Shown: positions 6,964-13,326 of the stretch, one piece after another
Position numbering within the stretch: the stretch's first letter is position 1
Layout of the letters: each line of letters starts with the position of its first letter
NCBI GenBank assembly: GCA_910587335.1
Contig: CAJUMG010000023.1
Location: 9,797-26,374, forward strand
DNA from: an uncultured Oscillospiraceae bacterium
GTDB lineage: Bacteria > Bacillota > Clostridia > Oscillospirales > Ruminococcaceae
Direction of reading: 5' to 3'
DNA: 16,578 nt
Position numbers and translations under genes: made by a program
The notes under the pieces: model-generated
Databases searched by the model: none
What the model saw: the letters and a program-made list of their open reading frames with translations, nothing else
What the model was told of the DNA's origin: nothing

Positions 6964-7620
6964 ATGAAAAAACTGGTTCTTTTTGATCTGGATGGGACTT
7001 TAATTAACTCAATTGATGACCTTGCCGACAGTGCAAACTATGCGTTAGAAAAATGTGGTCTTCCGCTCCATACAGTTGAGGAATACAAATATATTGTCGG
7101 CGATGGTGTTGATACAAAAATTCTCCGGTGCCTTCCTCCAGAAAAGCGGGAAAACAAGGAGCTTTTCCAAAAGGTAAAGTCTATCTATATGCCCTACTAT
7201 TCCGCCCACAGCCAAGATAAAACCCGTCCCTATCCTGAAATAGAGGCTCTTTTGTCCAGATGTAATGAAAAAGGAGTACTAGTGGCAGTTGTTTCCAATA
7301 AGCCCCATACTATTGCTACAAAGGTTGTTGAACACTACTTTCCTAAAATTCATTTTGTCGCCACTATCGGACAAAATGATGAGACTCCAAAAAAACCAGA
7401 TCCAACCGGTGTAAAACGTGTGCTAAATCAAACTGGCGTCTCCCCTGCCGATGCCTTATATGTAGGCGATACTTGTGTAGACATCCAGACTGCCAAAAAT
7501 AGCGGTTTACCCTCTTGCGGTGTATTGTGGGGATTTCGCACAAAAGAAGAGTTGATAGAAAATAAAGCCGACTTTATCGCCACTGATGTTCAGGAACTTT
7601 CGAAAATAATTTTTTCTTAG
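6964..7620 (+). CDS. HAD-family phosphatase, phosphoglycolate phosphatase-like
   Basis: A 218-residue HAD hydrolase. Motif I is LFDLDGTLIN (nucleophile D8, acid/base D10), motif II is VVSNKPH, motif III lysine is in KKPDP and motif IV is YVGDTCVD. The insert between motifs I and II is a helical C1 cap of the size seen in phosphoglycolate phosphatases (Gph) and pyrophosphatases such as PpaX. The substrate cannot be fixed from sequence; 2-phosphoglycolate or another small phosphoester is likely. The start has GGGGATGAACAA upstream, an ordinary ribosome binding site. It appears monocistronic: its own promoter is upstream, and a separate promoter begins four bases after its stop codon with no terminator in between, so some read-through into the T-box leader is possible. 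Confidence 0.9.
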   Translation: MKKLVLFDLDGTLINSIDDLADSANYALEKCGLPLHTVEEYKYIVGDGVDTKILRCLPPEKRENKELFQKVKSIYMPYYSAHSQDKTRPYPEIEALLSRCNEKGVLVAVVSNKPHTIATKVVEHYFPKIHFVATIGQNDETPKKPDPTGVKRVLNQTGVSPADALYVGDTCVDIQTAKNSGLPSCGVLWGFRTKEELIENKADFIATDVQELSKIIFS

Positions 7621-7623
7621 GGC

Positions 7624-7652
7624 TTGACATTTTTTCAGAAAATCCTTATAAT
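7624..7652 (+). promoter_or_regulatory. Consensus promoter of the T-box operon
   Basis: TTGACA (7624-7629), 17 bases, TATAAT (7647-7652): both boxes match the sigma-70 consensus exactly. Transcription would start near 7659, right at the beginning of the T-box leader. Confidence 0.92.
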
Positions 7653-7670
7653 GCTAGTAAATTTAATAAA

Positions 7671-7930
7671 CTACCAGAAAGGCAATGACGGAGACGTGCC
7701 GGTTTTATCATCCTTTTCAGAGAGTTGTCGGTTGCTGCAAGACAATAAGGACAAAGCAGGCGAATCCCTCCCAAGCCAAGGCACCAAAGCGATATGCGCA
7801 AGTAGATGTCCTTCGTAAGGCTGCGTTAAAGCCAGGGGTTTGTTAGAACCCTGCCGAGAGGCGCAACCGGATTGCGCAAATTGGGTGGTAACGCGGGTTT
7901 TGGCTCGTCCCATGTGGGGACGAGCTTTTT
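7671..7930 (+). promoter_or_regulatory. T-box leader (tRNA-sensing riboswitch), specifier probably UCC (Ser)
   Basis: All main T-box parts are visible. Stem I has the AG bulge motif AGAGAG (7730-7735) and the apical hairpin UUGUC-GGUUGCUGCAA-GACAA (7725-7745 region). Helix UCCUU/AAGGA lies below it. The specifier loop lies between GCC/GGC (7698-7700 with 7759-7761) and GGAG/CUCC (7690-7693 with 7768-7771). Its 3' strand is GAAUCC, giving specifier UCC at 7765-7767, read by tRNA-Ser(GGA). Further down are a stem III-like hairpin (AGGG..CCCU, 7834-7853) and the T-box core AAUUGGGUGGUAACGCGGG (7879-7897). A terminator hairpin with the usual CUCGUCCC arm ends the leader. The acceptor-binding UGGU would pair best with a discriminator A; tRNA-Ser normally has G (a wobble pair), so a shifted CUC/Leu reading is the main alternative. 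Uncharged tRNA should allow read-through into the XRE-cupin and AMP-ligase genes. Confidence 0.93.
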
Positions 7931-7931
7931 A
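7903..7931 (+). terminator. T-box terminator hairpin
   Basis: The 9-bp stem GCTCGTCCC/GGGACGAGC (7903-7911 with 7917-7925) is followed by a T run. A second, 17-base T homopolymer follows at 7932-7948, making an unusually long T-rich stretch before the next ribosome binding site. Confidence 0.93.
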
Positions 7932-7974
7932 TTTTTTTTTTTTTTTTTATTTTTTGAAGTGGAGGTATTTTATC

Positions 7975-8550
7975 ATGGAAACCAAACTCATTGAAATTGC
8001 AATGCGAATTCGGGAACTGAGGGAAATATTGGAAATTGCTCCTGAAGAAGCGGCAAAAGCGACCAATGTCCCAGTGGAAGAATACCTTGCCTGTGAAAAG
8101 GGTGAAAGAGATTTTTCCTTTACTTTTTTGTATCAATGCGCCAAATTATTTGGTGTTGATATGATGGAACTGGTCACCGGAGAAAATCCCCGTCTAAGCT
8201 TTTATTCTATTGTCCGCAAAGATGAAGGGCTGCCAATCAAGCGGCGCGCGGGATTCAGCTACCAACATTTAGCGTACCTTTTTAAAAACAAAACCTGCGA
8301 GCCTTTTCTGGTAACCGCCCCCTATTCAGAAGAAGATCAGTCAAAGCCAATTCACCTTTCCTACCATAAGGGGCAGGAGTTCGATTATATTTTAGAAGGC
8401 GATTTAAAAGTACAGCTTGAGGACCACTGCGAAATTCTGCATCCTGGCGATTCTATCTATTATAACTCTGGACATGGACATGGCATGATTGCCACTGGTG
8501 GAAAAGAATGCCGTTTTATTGCAGTTGTATTGAAGGAAGAGGAGGAGTAA
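7975..8550 (+). CDS. XRE-family HTH regulator with C-terminal cupin domain
   Basis: A 191-residue protein. Residues about 8-62 form an XRE/Cro-type helix-turn-helix (IRELREILEIAPEEAAKATN, then VPVEEYLACEKGERDFSF). Residues about 115-188 form a cupin beta-barrel with the paired motifs HKGQEFDYILEGDLKV and LHPGDSIYYNSGHGHGM, whose histidines and glutamate could bind metal or a small ligand. XRE-cupin proteins usually act as ligand-sensing transcription regulators of a neighbouring metabolic gene. The frame is open from 7840, but the upstream part lies inside the T-box; the ATG at 7975 has GGAGG seven bases upstream. It ends five bases before the AMP-ligase gene, whose ribosome binding site lies inside this gene (GAGGAGGAG), so the two are translationally coupled and probably functionally linked. 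Confidence 0.92.
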   Translation: METKLIEIAMRIRELREILEIAPEEAAKATNVPVEEYLACEKGERDFSFTFLYQCAKLFGVDMMELVTGENPRLSFYSIVRKDEGLPIKRRAGFSYQHLAYLFKNKTCEPFLVTAPYSEEDQSKPIHLSYHKGQEFDYILEGDLKVQLEDHCEILHPGDSIYYNSGHGHGMIATGGKECRFIAVVLKEEEE

Positions 8551-8554
8551 CCCA

Positions 8555-10225
8555 ATGAAAACATTAGCCGTCGAGGACTTGTACGAACGTTTTTGCGATG
8601 AAAGCTTTGACAAACATGGTGTATTAAAAACCCTCCACCCTATTTATGAAGAAAATTTTAATTTCGCTTACGATGTGGTCGATGAAATTGCCCGTATCGA
8701 ACCAAATCGGCGCGCAATGATCTGGTGTAATGACCTGGGAGAAGAAAAAATCTTTACTTTTGAGGATATGCGCCGGTACTCAAATAAGGCAGCTAATCTG
8801 TTTGCAAAGCATGGAATTAAAAAAGGCGATAGGGTTATGCTGGTTTTAAAACGGCATTATCAGTTCTGGTTTTCTATCCTAGCGTTACACAAAATTGGTG
8901 CAATAGCTATTCCCGCCACAAATTTGCTGACAAAAAAGGATTACATCTATCGGTTTAATGCTGCCAGCGTTAGCTCAATTGTCGCAACTGCGACAGGAGA
9001 GGTAGTCGATCAAATTGAACGAGCCTGCACAGAATACCATGGTCTTACTTCCCGTTTCACCGCCATGGGCTCTCGCTCCGGGTGGATTGACTTTGATACC
9101 GAGCTGAAATCCATGTCAGATGAATTCTCAAGGGCCGACACCAAAGCGCTGGAGCCGATGCTGATGTACTTTTCCTCCGGCACCACCGGTTATCCCAAAA
9201 TGGTCCTGCACGATTATACCTATGCGATCGGCCATCTGATCACGGCAAAATACTGGCACAATATACCGTCCGACGGCCTACATCTGACAGTATCCGACAC
9301 CGGTTGGGGGAAAGCCGTCTGGGGAAAACTATATGGCCAATGGATGGTTGGCTGTACCATTTTTGTATACGATTACGAAAAATTTGCCCCCCACGACCTG
9401 CTTCATCTCATTGAGAAATACCGTATCACCTCTTTTTGTGCACCGCCTACAATCTACCGATTTTTTATTAAAGAAGGCATGGAAGGATACGACCTCAGCT
9501 CTTTAAAATATGCCACCACCGCTGGCGAAGCGCTGAATCCGGAGGTATACAACCGTTTTTACGAGTATACAGGTCTAAAGCTATATGAAGGTTTTGGTCA
9601 GACAGAAACAACCTTGACTTTAGCAAATCTAGCTGGAACAAGTCCAAAACCGGGCTCGATGGGAAAACCCTCTCCCCTTTACAATATTGCATTAGTTGAT
9701 GAAAATGGCAAGGAGGTCCAGCCTGGACTGGTAGGCGAAATTTGTGTCCGCACACATGGGGAAAAACAGGTTGGCCTGTTCATGGGATATTACCGGGATG
9801 ATGAAATGACCCGAAGGGCCTGGCACGATGGACTATACCATACTGGAGATACCGCTTGGATGGACGAGGATGGCTTCTACTGGTATGTAGGCCGCACAGA
9901 TGACGTTATCAAGGCATCAGGGTACCGAATTGGGCCATTTGAAATAGAAAGTGTACTGATGGAGCACCCAGCTGTATTGGAATGCGCAGTCACCGGCGCG
10001 CCAGACCCGGTTCGTGGGCAGGTGGTCAAAGCGACCATTGTGTTGACAAAAAACTACAAGCCCTCTGACGAATTGGTAAAAGAACTGCAAGTCTATGTGA
10101 AAAAGCAGACAGCACCTTACAAATACCCTCGCATCGTAGAATTTGTAGAAGAATTGCCGAAGACCATCAGCGGAAAAATTCGCCGGGTTGACATTCGAAA
10201 AGCTAGCAAAGAATCTTTGGGATAA
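8555..10225 (+). CDS. AMP-dependent acyl-CoA synthetase (acetyl-/medium-chain acyl-CoA ligase type)
   Basis: A 556-residue member of the ANL adenylating superfamily that activates a carboxylic acid with ATP to an acyl-AMP and then a thioester. Core motifs in order: the phosphate-binding loop YFSSGTTGYPKMV (205-217), GFGQTETT (346-353), YHTGDTAWMDEDGFYWYVG (428-446), GRTDDVIKASGYRIGPFEIES (446-466) and the C-terminal catalytic lysine in PKTISGKIRR (K541). Layout and length match acetyl-CoA synthetase-like and medium-chain acyl-CoA ligases (ACSM type) rather than long-chain ligases. There is no fused carrier-protein domain. The substrate is not known; aromatic, branched or short-chain acids are possible. 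It is coupled to the XRE-cupin gene and governed by an upstream T-box, a regulator not expected for this enzyme family. Confidence 0.93.
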   Translation: MKTLAVEDLYERFCDESFDKHGVLKTLHPIYEENFNFAYDVVDEIARIEPNRRAMIWCNDLGEEKIFTFEDMRRYSNKAANLFAKHGIKKGDRVMLVLKRHYQFWFSILALHKIGAIAIPATNLLTKKDYIYRFNAASVSSIVATATGEVVDQIERACTEYHGLTSRFTAMGSRSGWIDFDTELKSMSDEFSRADTKALEPMLMYFSSGTTGYPKMVLHDYTYAIGHLITAKYWHNIPSDGLHLTVSDTGWGKAVWGKLYGQWMVGCTIFVYDYEKFAPHDLLHLIEKYRITSFCAPPTIYRFFIKEGMEGYDLSSLKYATTAGEALNPEVYNRFYEYTGLKLYEGFGQTETTLTLANLAGTSPKPGSMGKPSPLYNIALVDENGKEVQPGLVGEICVRTHGEKQVGLFMGYYRDDEMTRRAWHDGLYHTGDTAWMDEDGFYWYVGRTDDVIKASGYRIGPFEIESVLMEHPAVLECAVTGAPDPVRGQVVKATIVLTKNYKPSDELVKELQVYVKKQTAPYKYPRIVEFVEELPKTISGKIRRVDIRKASKESLG

Positions 10226-10249
10226 GCAAATATTTTACCACCACAGGGG

Positions 10250-10334
10250 CTTTGGCTGTTGTTGGCTCATGTAGCCAAAGTCATATAGAAAAGTCTTGGG
10301 CGCCCTCCGTAAGGAAGGTTCCCAAGGCTTTTGT
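10250..10334 (+). terminator. Hairpin plus intrinsic terminator after the AMP-ligase gene
   Basis: Two hairpins follow the stop codon. The first is CTTTGGCT/AGCCAAAG (10250-10257 with 10273-10280). A second TTGGCT copy inside its loop could pair with the same 3' arm. The second is GTCTTGGG/CCCAAGGC (10293-10300 with 10321-10328), with an inner CCTCC/GGAGG-like stem and a TTTTGTTT tail; this one is the likely terminator. Confidence 0.8.
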
Positions 10335-10553
10335 TTCTGCGTGAATATAGTCATTTTATCTGTTCTTGTGTATCCATTTGGGCATTAGGCATCTTTTTAC
10401 ACTTTATAAAGGAATTTGGGCAGGCTTTCTATCCCATCTATCTCAGGTTTCATATCATGCCACATTTGGGGAATATCCGCTTTCGGTCTTTGTGTGTTTC
10501 TTCATGTAATATTAAAAAAGGCATCTCACTTTCTCTTTATCTTTTGACCAATA
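10335..10553. other. Non-coding stretch with a possible coding remnant
   Basis: No convincing gene. A 92-codon plus-strand frame (10331-10609) has no ribosome binding site, no recognisable features and overlaps the next gene's 3' end, so I leave it out. On the minus strand a short open piece around 10400-10510 reads a protein-like peptide (ADIPQMWHDMKPEIDG) bounded by stop codons, which may be the remains of a lost gene. I see no RNA gene. Confidence 0.35.
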
Positions 10554-11084
10554 TCACCTGTGTGCATAGATCAGTTCCACGATCCCATTATAATTTTGTG
10601 TTTGAATGAGTGACAGCTTTTGTTGGTTTTCCATTTCCCCAAACAAGCGGATACCATCACCTAAAAGAGTCGGAATAACAGAAATGTAATATTTGTCGAT
10701 TAAATCCACACGCTGGAGCTGGCCTACAAGATTTGCACCGCCGCAAATCCAAATATCCTTTCCATCCTGATTTTTTAGCCGCTTTACCAAATCTACCGGG
10801 GATTCCCCTGTAAAATAAACATTTTCTGCCGAGCTCATCTGCTTGTGTGTAAACACGTAGGTCAAAAAATCGCTATATATCCATTTATTGGGAGAAAGCT
10901 CTGTTGCCACCTGATGATAGGTATTCCACCCCATCAAAACTGTGTCAATATCTTTCGAAAACTTGGAATAGGTATCAATATTTTCACTGTCATCTCCTTG
11001 TCCATTCAGCCAACCCACGCCACCGTTTTTGTCGGCAATATAACCATCGAGGCTCATTGCAATAAATAAAACAGCCTCTCTCAT
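10554..11084 (-). CDS. Dihydrofolate reductase-like / RibD C-terminal family protein
   Basis: A 176-residue protein of the RibD_C/DHFR-like superfamily (YyaP/YwjB type), predicted to bind NADPH. Family marks are the N-terminal strand VLFIAMSLDGYIADKNGGVGWL, the DTVLMGWNTYHQV segment, the IWICGGANLVGQL glycine-rich nucleotide site and the SVIPTLLGDGIRLF C-terminal strand. These proteins are small reductases of uncertain substrate and often sit in accessory regions; they are not the housekeeping DHFR (folA) or full riboflavin deaminase-reductase. The frame opens at 11108, but the ATG at 11084 has a strong AAAGGAGGAA and gives the conserved start MREAVLFIAMSLDG. It lies downstream of a GNAT acetyltransferase and a degraded coding fragment on the same strand. 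Confidence 0.88.
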   Translation of the reverse strand: MREAVLFIAMSLDGYIADKNGGVGWLNGQGDDSENIDTYSKFSKDIDTVLMGWNTYHQVATELSPNKWIYSDFLTYVFTHKQMSSAENVYFTGESPVDLVKRLKNQDGKDIWICGGANLVGQLQRVDLIDKYYISVIPTLLGDGIRLFGEMENQQKLSLIQTQNYNGIVELIYAHR

Positions 11085-11108
11085 TTTTTGTTCCTCCTTT
11101 GTTTCCAT

Positions 11109-11235
11109 AAGAACACTTTTTCGCCAGCCCTTTCATAAAATTTTCTTTGCCATTACAATATCCGTCGGCATAAGTACATACAAGCGCAGGTTTTTCTTTT
11201 AACCTGTCTGCTGCTTCCCTTGTGTACGCAGATAA
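11109..11235 (-). pseudogene. Probable 3' remnant of a lost gene
   Basis: Between the GNAT and reductase genes one minus-strand frame is open from a stop at 11236-11238 and reads a protein-like sequence: REAADRLKEKPALVCTYADG followed by YCNGKENFMKGLAKKCSYGN. It has no start codon with a ribosome binding site and runs on out of frame into the start of the reductase gene. Its composition looks coding, not random, with three cysteines (in CTYADGYC and KKCSYGN). I do not recognise the family with confidence. The likeliest reading is the tail of a gene lost by deletion. Confidence 0.4.
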
Positions 11236-11245
11236 TCACGCGCTG

Positions 11246-11683
11246 TCAAGTGTCATTTCTGTCCCTTGTCCAGATCATTGTATATTCGCCTTCTCCTGTA
11301 GCCTCATCAATTGTTTCTGATAGTACGGAAAACCCTTCTCTGCGATAAAAATCCATCGCCCGTGTATTTTTTTGATATACGCCCAACGTCAGCGTATCAT
11401 GTGTCCTCTTTGCATATTCTAACAGTTGCTTGCCAATACCACAAGAACGACAGCTTCTATCCACAAAAATTCCCGCAAGATACCCGTCCGTGATACCGAT
11501 AAAGCCTTGAATGTTCCCGTCTGTTTCATAGACAGAAACCTCCGCCTGCAAAAGCTGCTCCTGTACCTCTGCAAAATGGGAGCGCCAATACTCTTGGGGA
11601 ATGAAAGGATGTGCATCCTCATTTCCAGAAAGCCATATTTGCATAACCTGTTCAGTATCCGGTGTTTGAAATTGCCGAATCAT
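11246..11683 (-). CDS. GNAT-family N-acetyltransferase
   Basis: A 145-residue single-domain GNAT protein that transfers an acetyl group from acetyl-CoA to an amine. The N-terminal strand-helix (MIRQFQTPDTEQVMQIWLSG) is typical. Motif A, which binds the pyrophosphate of acetyl-CoA, is visible as LAGIFVDRSCRSCGIGKQLL (R-x-x-G-x-G). It is followed by TLGVYQKNTRAMDFYRREGF, the usual motif B with the conserved N and Y. The substrate is unknown; the YjaB-like subgroup is a fair guess. The ribosome binding site AGGAGGTAAAAAAG precedes the ATG at 11683. A perfect 12-bp palindrome AAACAATTGTTT (11721-11732) lies about 40 bases upstream and could be an operator. It sits in the accessory patch upstream of the remnant and the reductase gene. 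Confidence 0.9.
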   Translation of the reverse strand: MIRQFQTPDTEQVMQIWLSGNEDAHPFIPQEYWRSHFAEVQEQLLQAEVSVYETDGNIQGFIGITDGYLAGIFVDRSCRSCGIGKQLLEYAKRTHDTLTLGVYQKNTRAMDFYRREGFSVLSETIDEATGEGEYTMIWTRDRNDT

Positions 11684-11812
11684 CTTTTTTACCTCCTATA
11701 CTTTGCTACATATTGAATGAAAACAATTGTTTCTCTTTTAAATAAAGGCAATATCAATTGTGATAAGTCCCTCATCTTTATGAATAATCCAATCAATTCT
11801 GACCGATTATAA

Positions 11813-11860
11813 AAAACCCAAGGGAGGCAGCTTTTTTACGAAGTGCCTCTCTTGGGTTTT
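11813..11860 (-). terminator. Intrinsic terminator of the decarboxylase operon
   Basis: The long stem AAAACCCAAGGGAGGCA with TGCCTCTCTTGGGTTTT (11813-11829 with 11844-11860, one mismatched position) is followed on the minus strand by a run of six T. It lies about 25 bases after the alpha-subunit stop codon and insulates the operon from the GNAT gene. Confidence 0.9.
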
Positions 11861-11884
11861 GTTTAGAAAATCAACGAAAATCCT

Positions 11885-13312
11885 CTATTTAGAAAGATCT
11901 TCCACGTAAAGGATACGTTCTCCCGCTTCATTTACAGGGGCAGTTTCTGTAACTTTCGGATTCTTCGCCTGTTCACGGGCATCAAAAAACTTTGTGGCAA
12001 CTTGTGGGAACAGTGCATAACTCAGAACATCCTCTTCCTGTTCCATGCGATCTTTAATCTCTTCGCGATATTTTGCCAATTCCGGCTCTAAGAGATCAGC
12101 TGGACGACAGGTAATAACTTCTTCATCCCCGATTGCCTTTTTCCGCACATCCTCATTAACAGGGGCCGGAAGCGCGCCGTATTCACCCCGAAGTAAGCCT
12201 TTGGATTCTTTCGGGAACATCTTGTATCTCTCACCGGATACAACATTCAATACAGCCTGGGAACCGACTATCTGGCTCGTAGGCGTAACCAGCGGCGGAT
12301 AACCAAAATCTTTTCTAACCCGCGGAACTTCAGCCAATACATCATAATATTTATCCTCTGCATTGGCCTGCTTGAGCTGAGAGATCAAGTTAGAAAGCAT
12401 ACCGCCGGGAACCTGGTATAAAAGGGTATTGGTATCCACGCTTAAAACCTTAGGATCCAAAATGCCATCTGCTTTCAGCTTATTGGCAACTTTGCGGAAA
12501 TGGGTTGCTGCCTGGCTGAGTTTCTCCAGATCCAAGCCAGTATCGCGTTCTGTTCCCTTTAAAGTGGCGACCAAAGATTCGGTAGCCGGCTGAGAAGTAC
12601 CGTTCGCCAAAGGAGATAACGCACAATCCACAATATCTACTCCGGCGGTAGCAGCCATCAAATTGGTCATGTCACCCGTTCCGGTGGTATTATGGGTATG
12701 CAGATGAATCGGTACATCCAGGTTTTCTTTCAGTTTTTTTACCAGAGAATATGCGTCATAGGGCAACAGCAGGTTCGCCATATCCTTAATACAAATGACA
12801 TCTGCTCCCATTTCCTGCAATTGAACTGCTAACTTTACAAAGTAATCCTCATTATGAACCGGACTTACGGTGTAGCTGATTGCAGCTTCACAAATGCCGC
12901 CATATTCTTTGGTATACTTCATTGCAGCAGACATATTTCTCGGGTCGTTCAAAGCGTCGAAAATACGCACTACATTAATGCCGTTTTCAATGGATTTCTT
13001 GCAGAATTCCTCTACTACGTCATCCGCATAATGCTTGTAACCCAAAATATTCTGTCCACGCAGTAACATTTGCAGCTTTGTTTTTGGCATGGCCTTGCGC
13101 AAGGTGCGCAAGCGTTCCCAGGGATCTTCATTCAGAAAGCGCATACAAGCGTCGAAAGTCGCTCCGCCCCAGCACTCCAAAGACCAATATCCCATATTAT
13201 CCAGCAATTCGCATGCAGGAAGCATGTCTTCTAAGCGCATACGGGTAGCTGCCTGAGACTGATGCGCATCACGCAAAATCGTATCAGTAATCTTTAACGG
13301 ATTTTTCGTCAT
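11885..13312 (-). CDS. oadA: Oxaloacetate decarboxylase alpha subunit (carboxyltransferase, no biotin domain)
   Basis: A 475-residue carboxyltransferase of the HMG-lyase-like TIM-barrel family, which moves CO2 from oxaloacetate to biotin. The N-terminal barrel has the metal-site signature TDTILRDAHQSQAATRM (D10 onward), the motif LLRGQNILGYKHYADDVVEE, the catalytic lysine in CIKDMANLLLPYD, and the metal-binding HLHTHNTTGTGDM. The C-terminal half is the conserved carboxylase domain (PGGMLSNL). Full-length OadA (about 590 residues) ends in a biotinyl domain; here the protein stops earlier and biotin is on a separate protein (14534-14887). Pyruvate carboxylase subunit B is the main alternative, but the neighbouring beta and small subunits point to the Na+ pump. 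The ribosome binding site is GGAGGGG before 13312. Confidence 0.92.
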   Translation of the reverse strand: MTKNPLKITDTILRDAHQSQAATRMRLEDMLPACELLDNMGYWSLECWGGATFDACMRFLNEDPWERLRTLRKAMPKTKLQMLLRGQNILGYKHYADDVVEEFCKKSIENGINVVRIFDALNDPRNMSAAMKYTKEYGGICEAAISYTVSPVHNEDYFVKLAVQLQEMGADVICIKDMANLLLPYDAYSLVKKLKENLDVPIHLHTHNTTGTGDMTNLMAATAGVDIVDCALSPLANGTSQPATESLVATLKGTERDTGLDLEKLSQAATHFRKVANKLKADGILDPKVLSVDTNTLLYQVPGGMLSNLISQLKQANAEDKYYDVLAEVPRVRKDFGYPPLVTPTSQIVGSQAVLNVVSGERYKMFPKESKGLLRGEYGALPAPVNEDVRKKAIGDEEVITCRPADLLEPELAKYREEIKDRMEQEEDVLSYALFPQVATKFFDAREQAKNPKVTETAPVNEAGERILYVEDLSK

Positions 13313-13326
13313 ACTATATCCCCTCC

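Noticed and set aside
8404..8613. Minus-strand frame across the cupin/ligase junction
   Set aside because: It runs opposite two well-supported coupled genes and has no supporting signals.
10331..10609. A 92-residue plus-strand protein after the AMP-ligase terminator
   Set aside because: No ribosome binding site, begins within the terminator T tract, overlaps the 3' end of the reductase gene, and the peptide shows no recognisable features.
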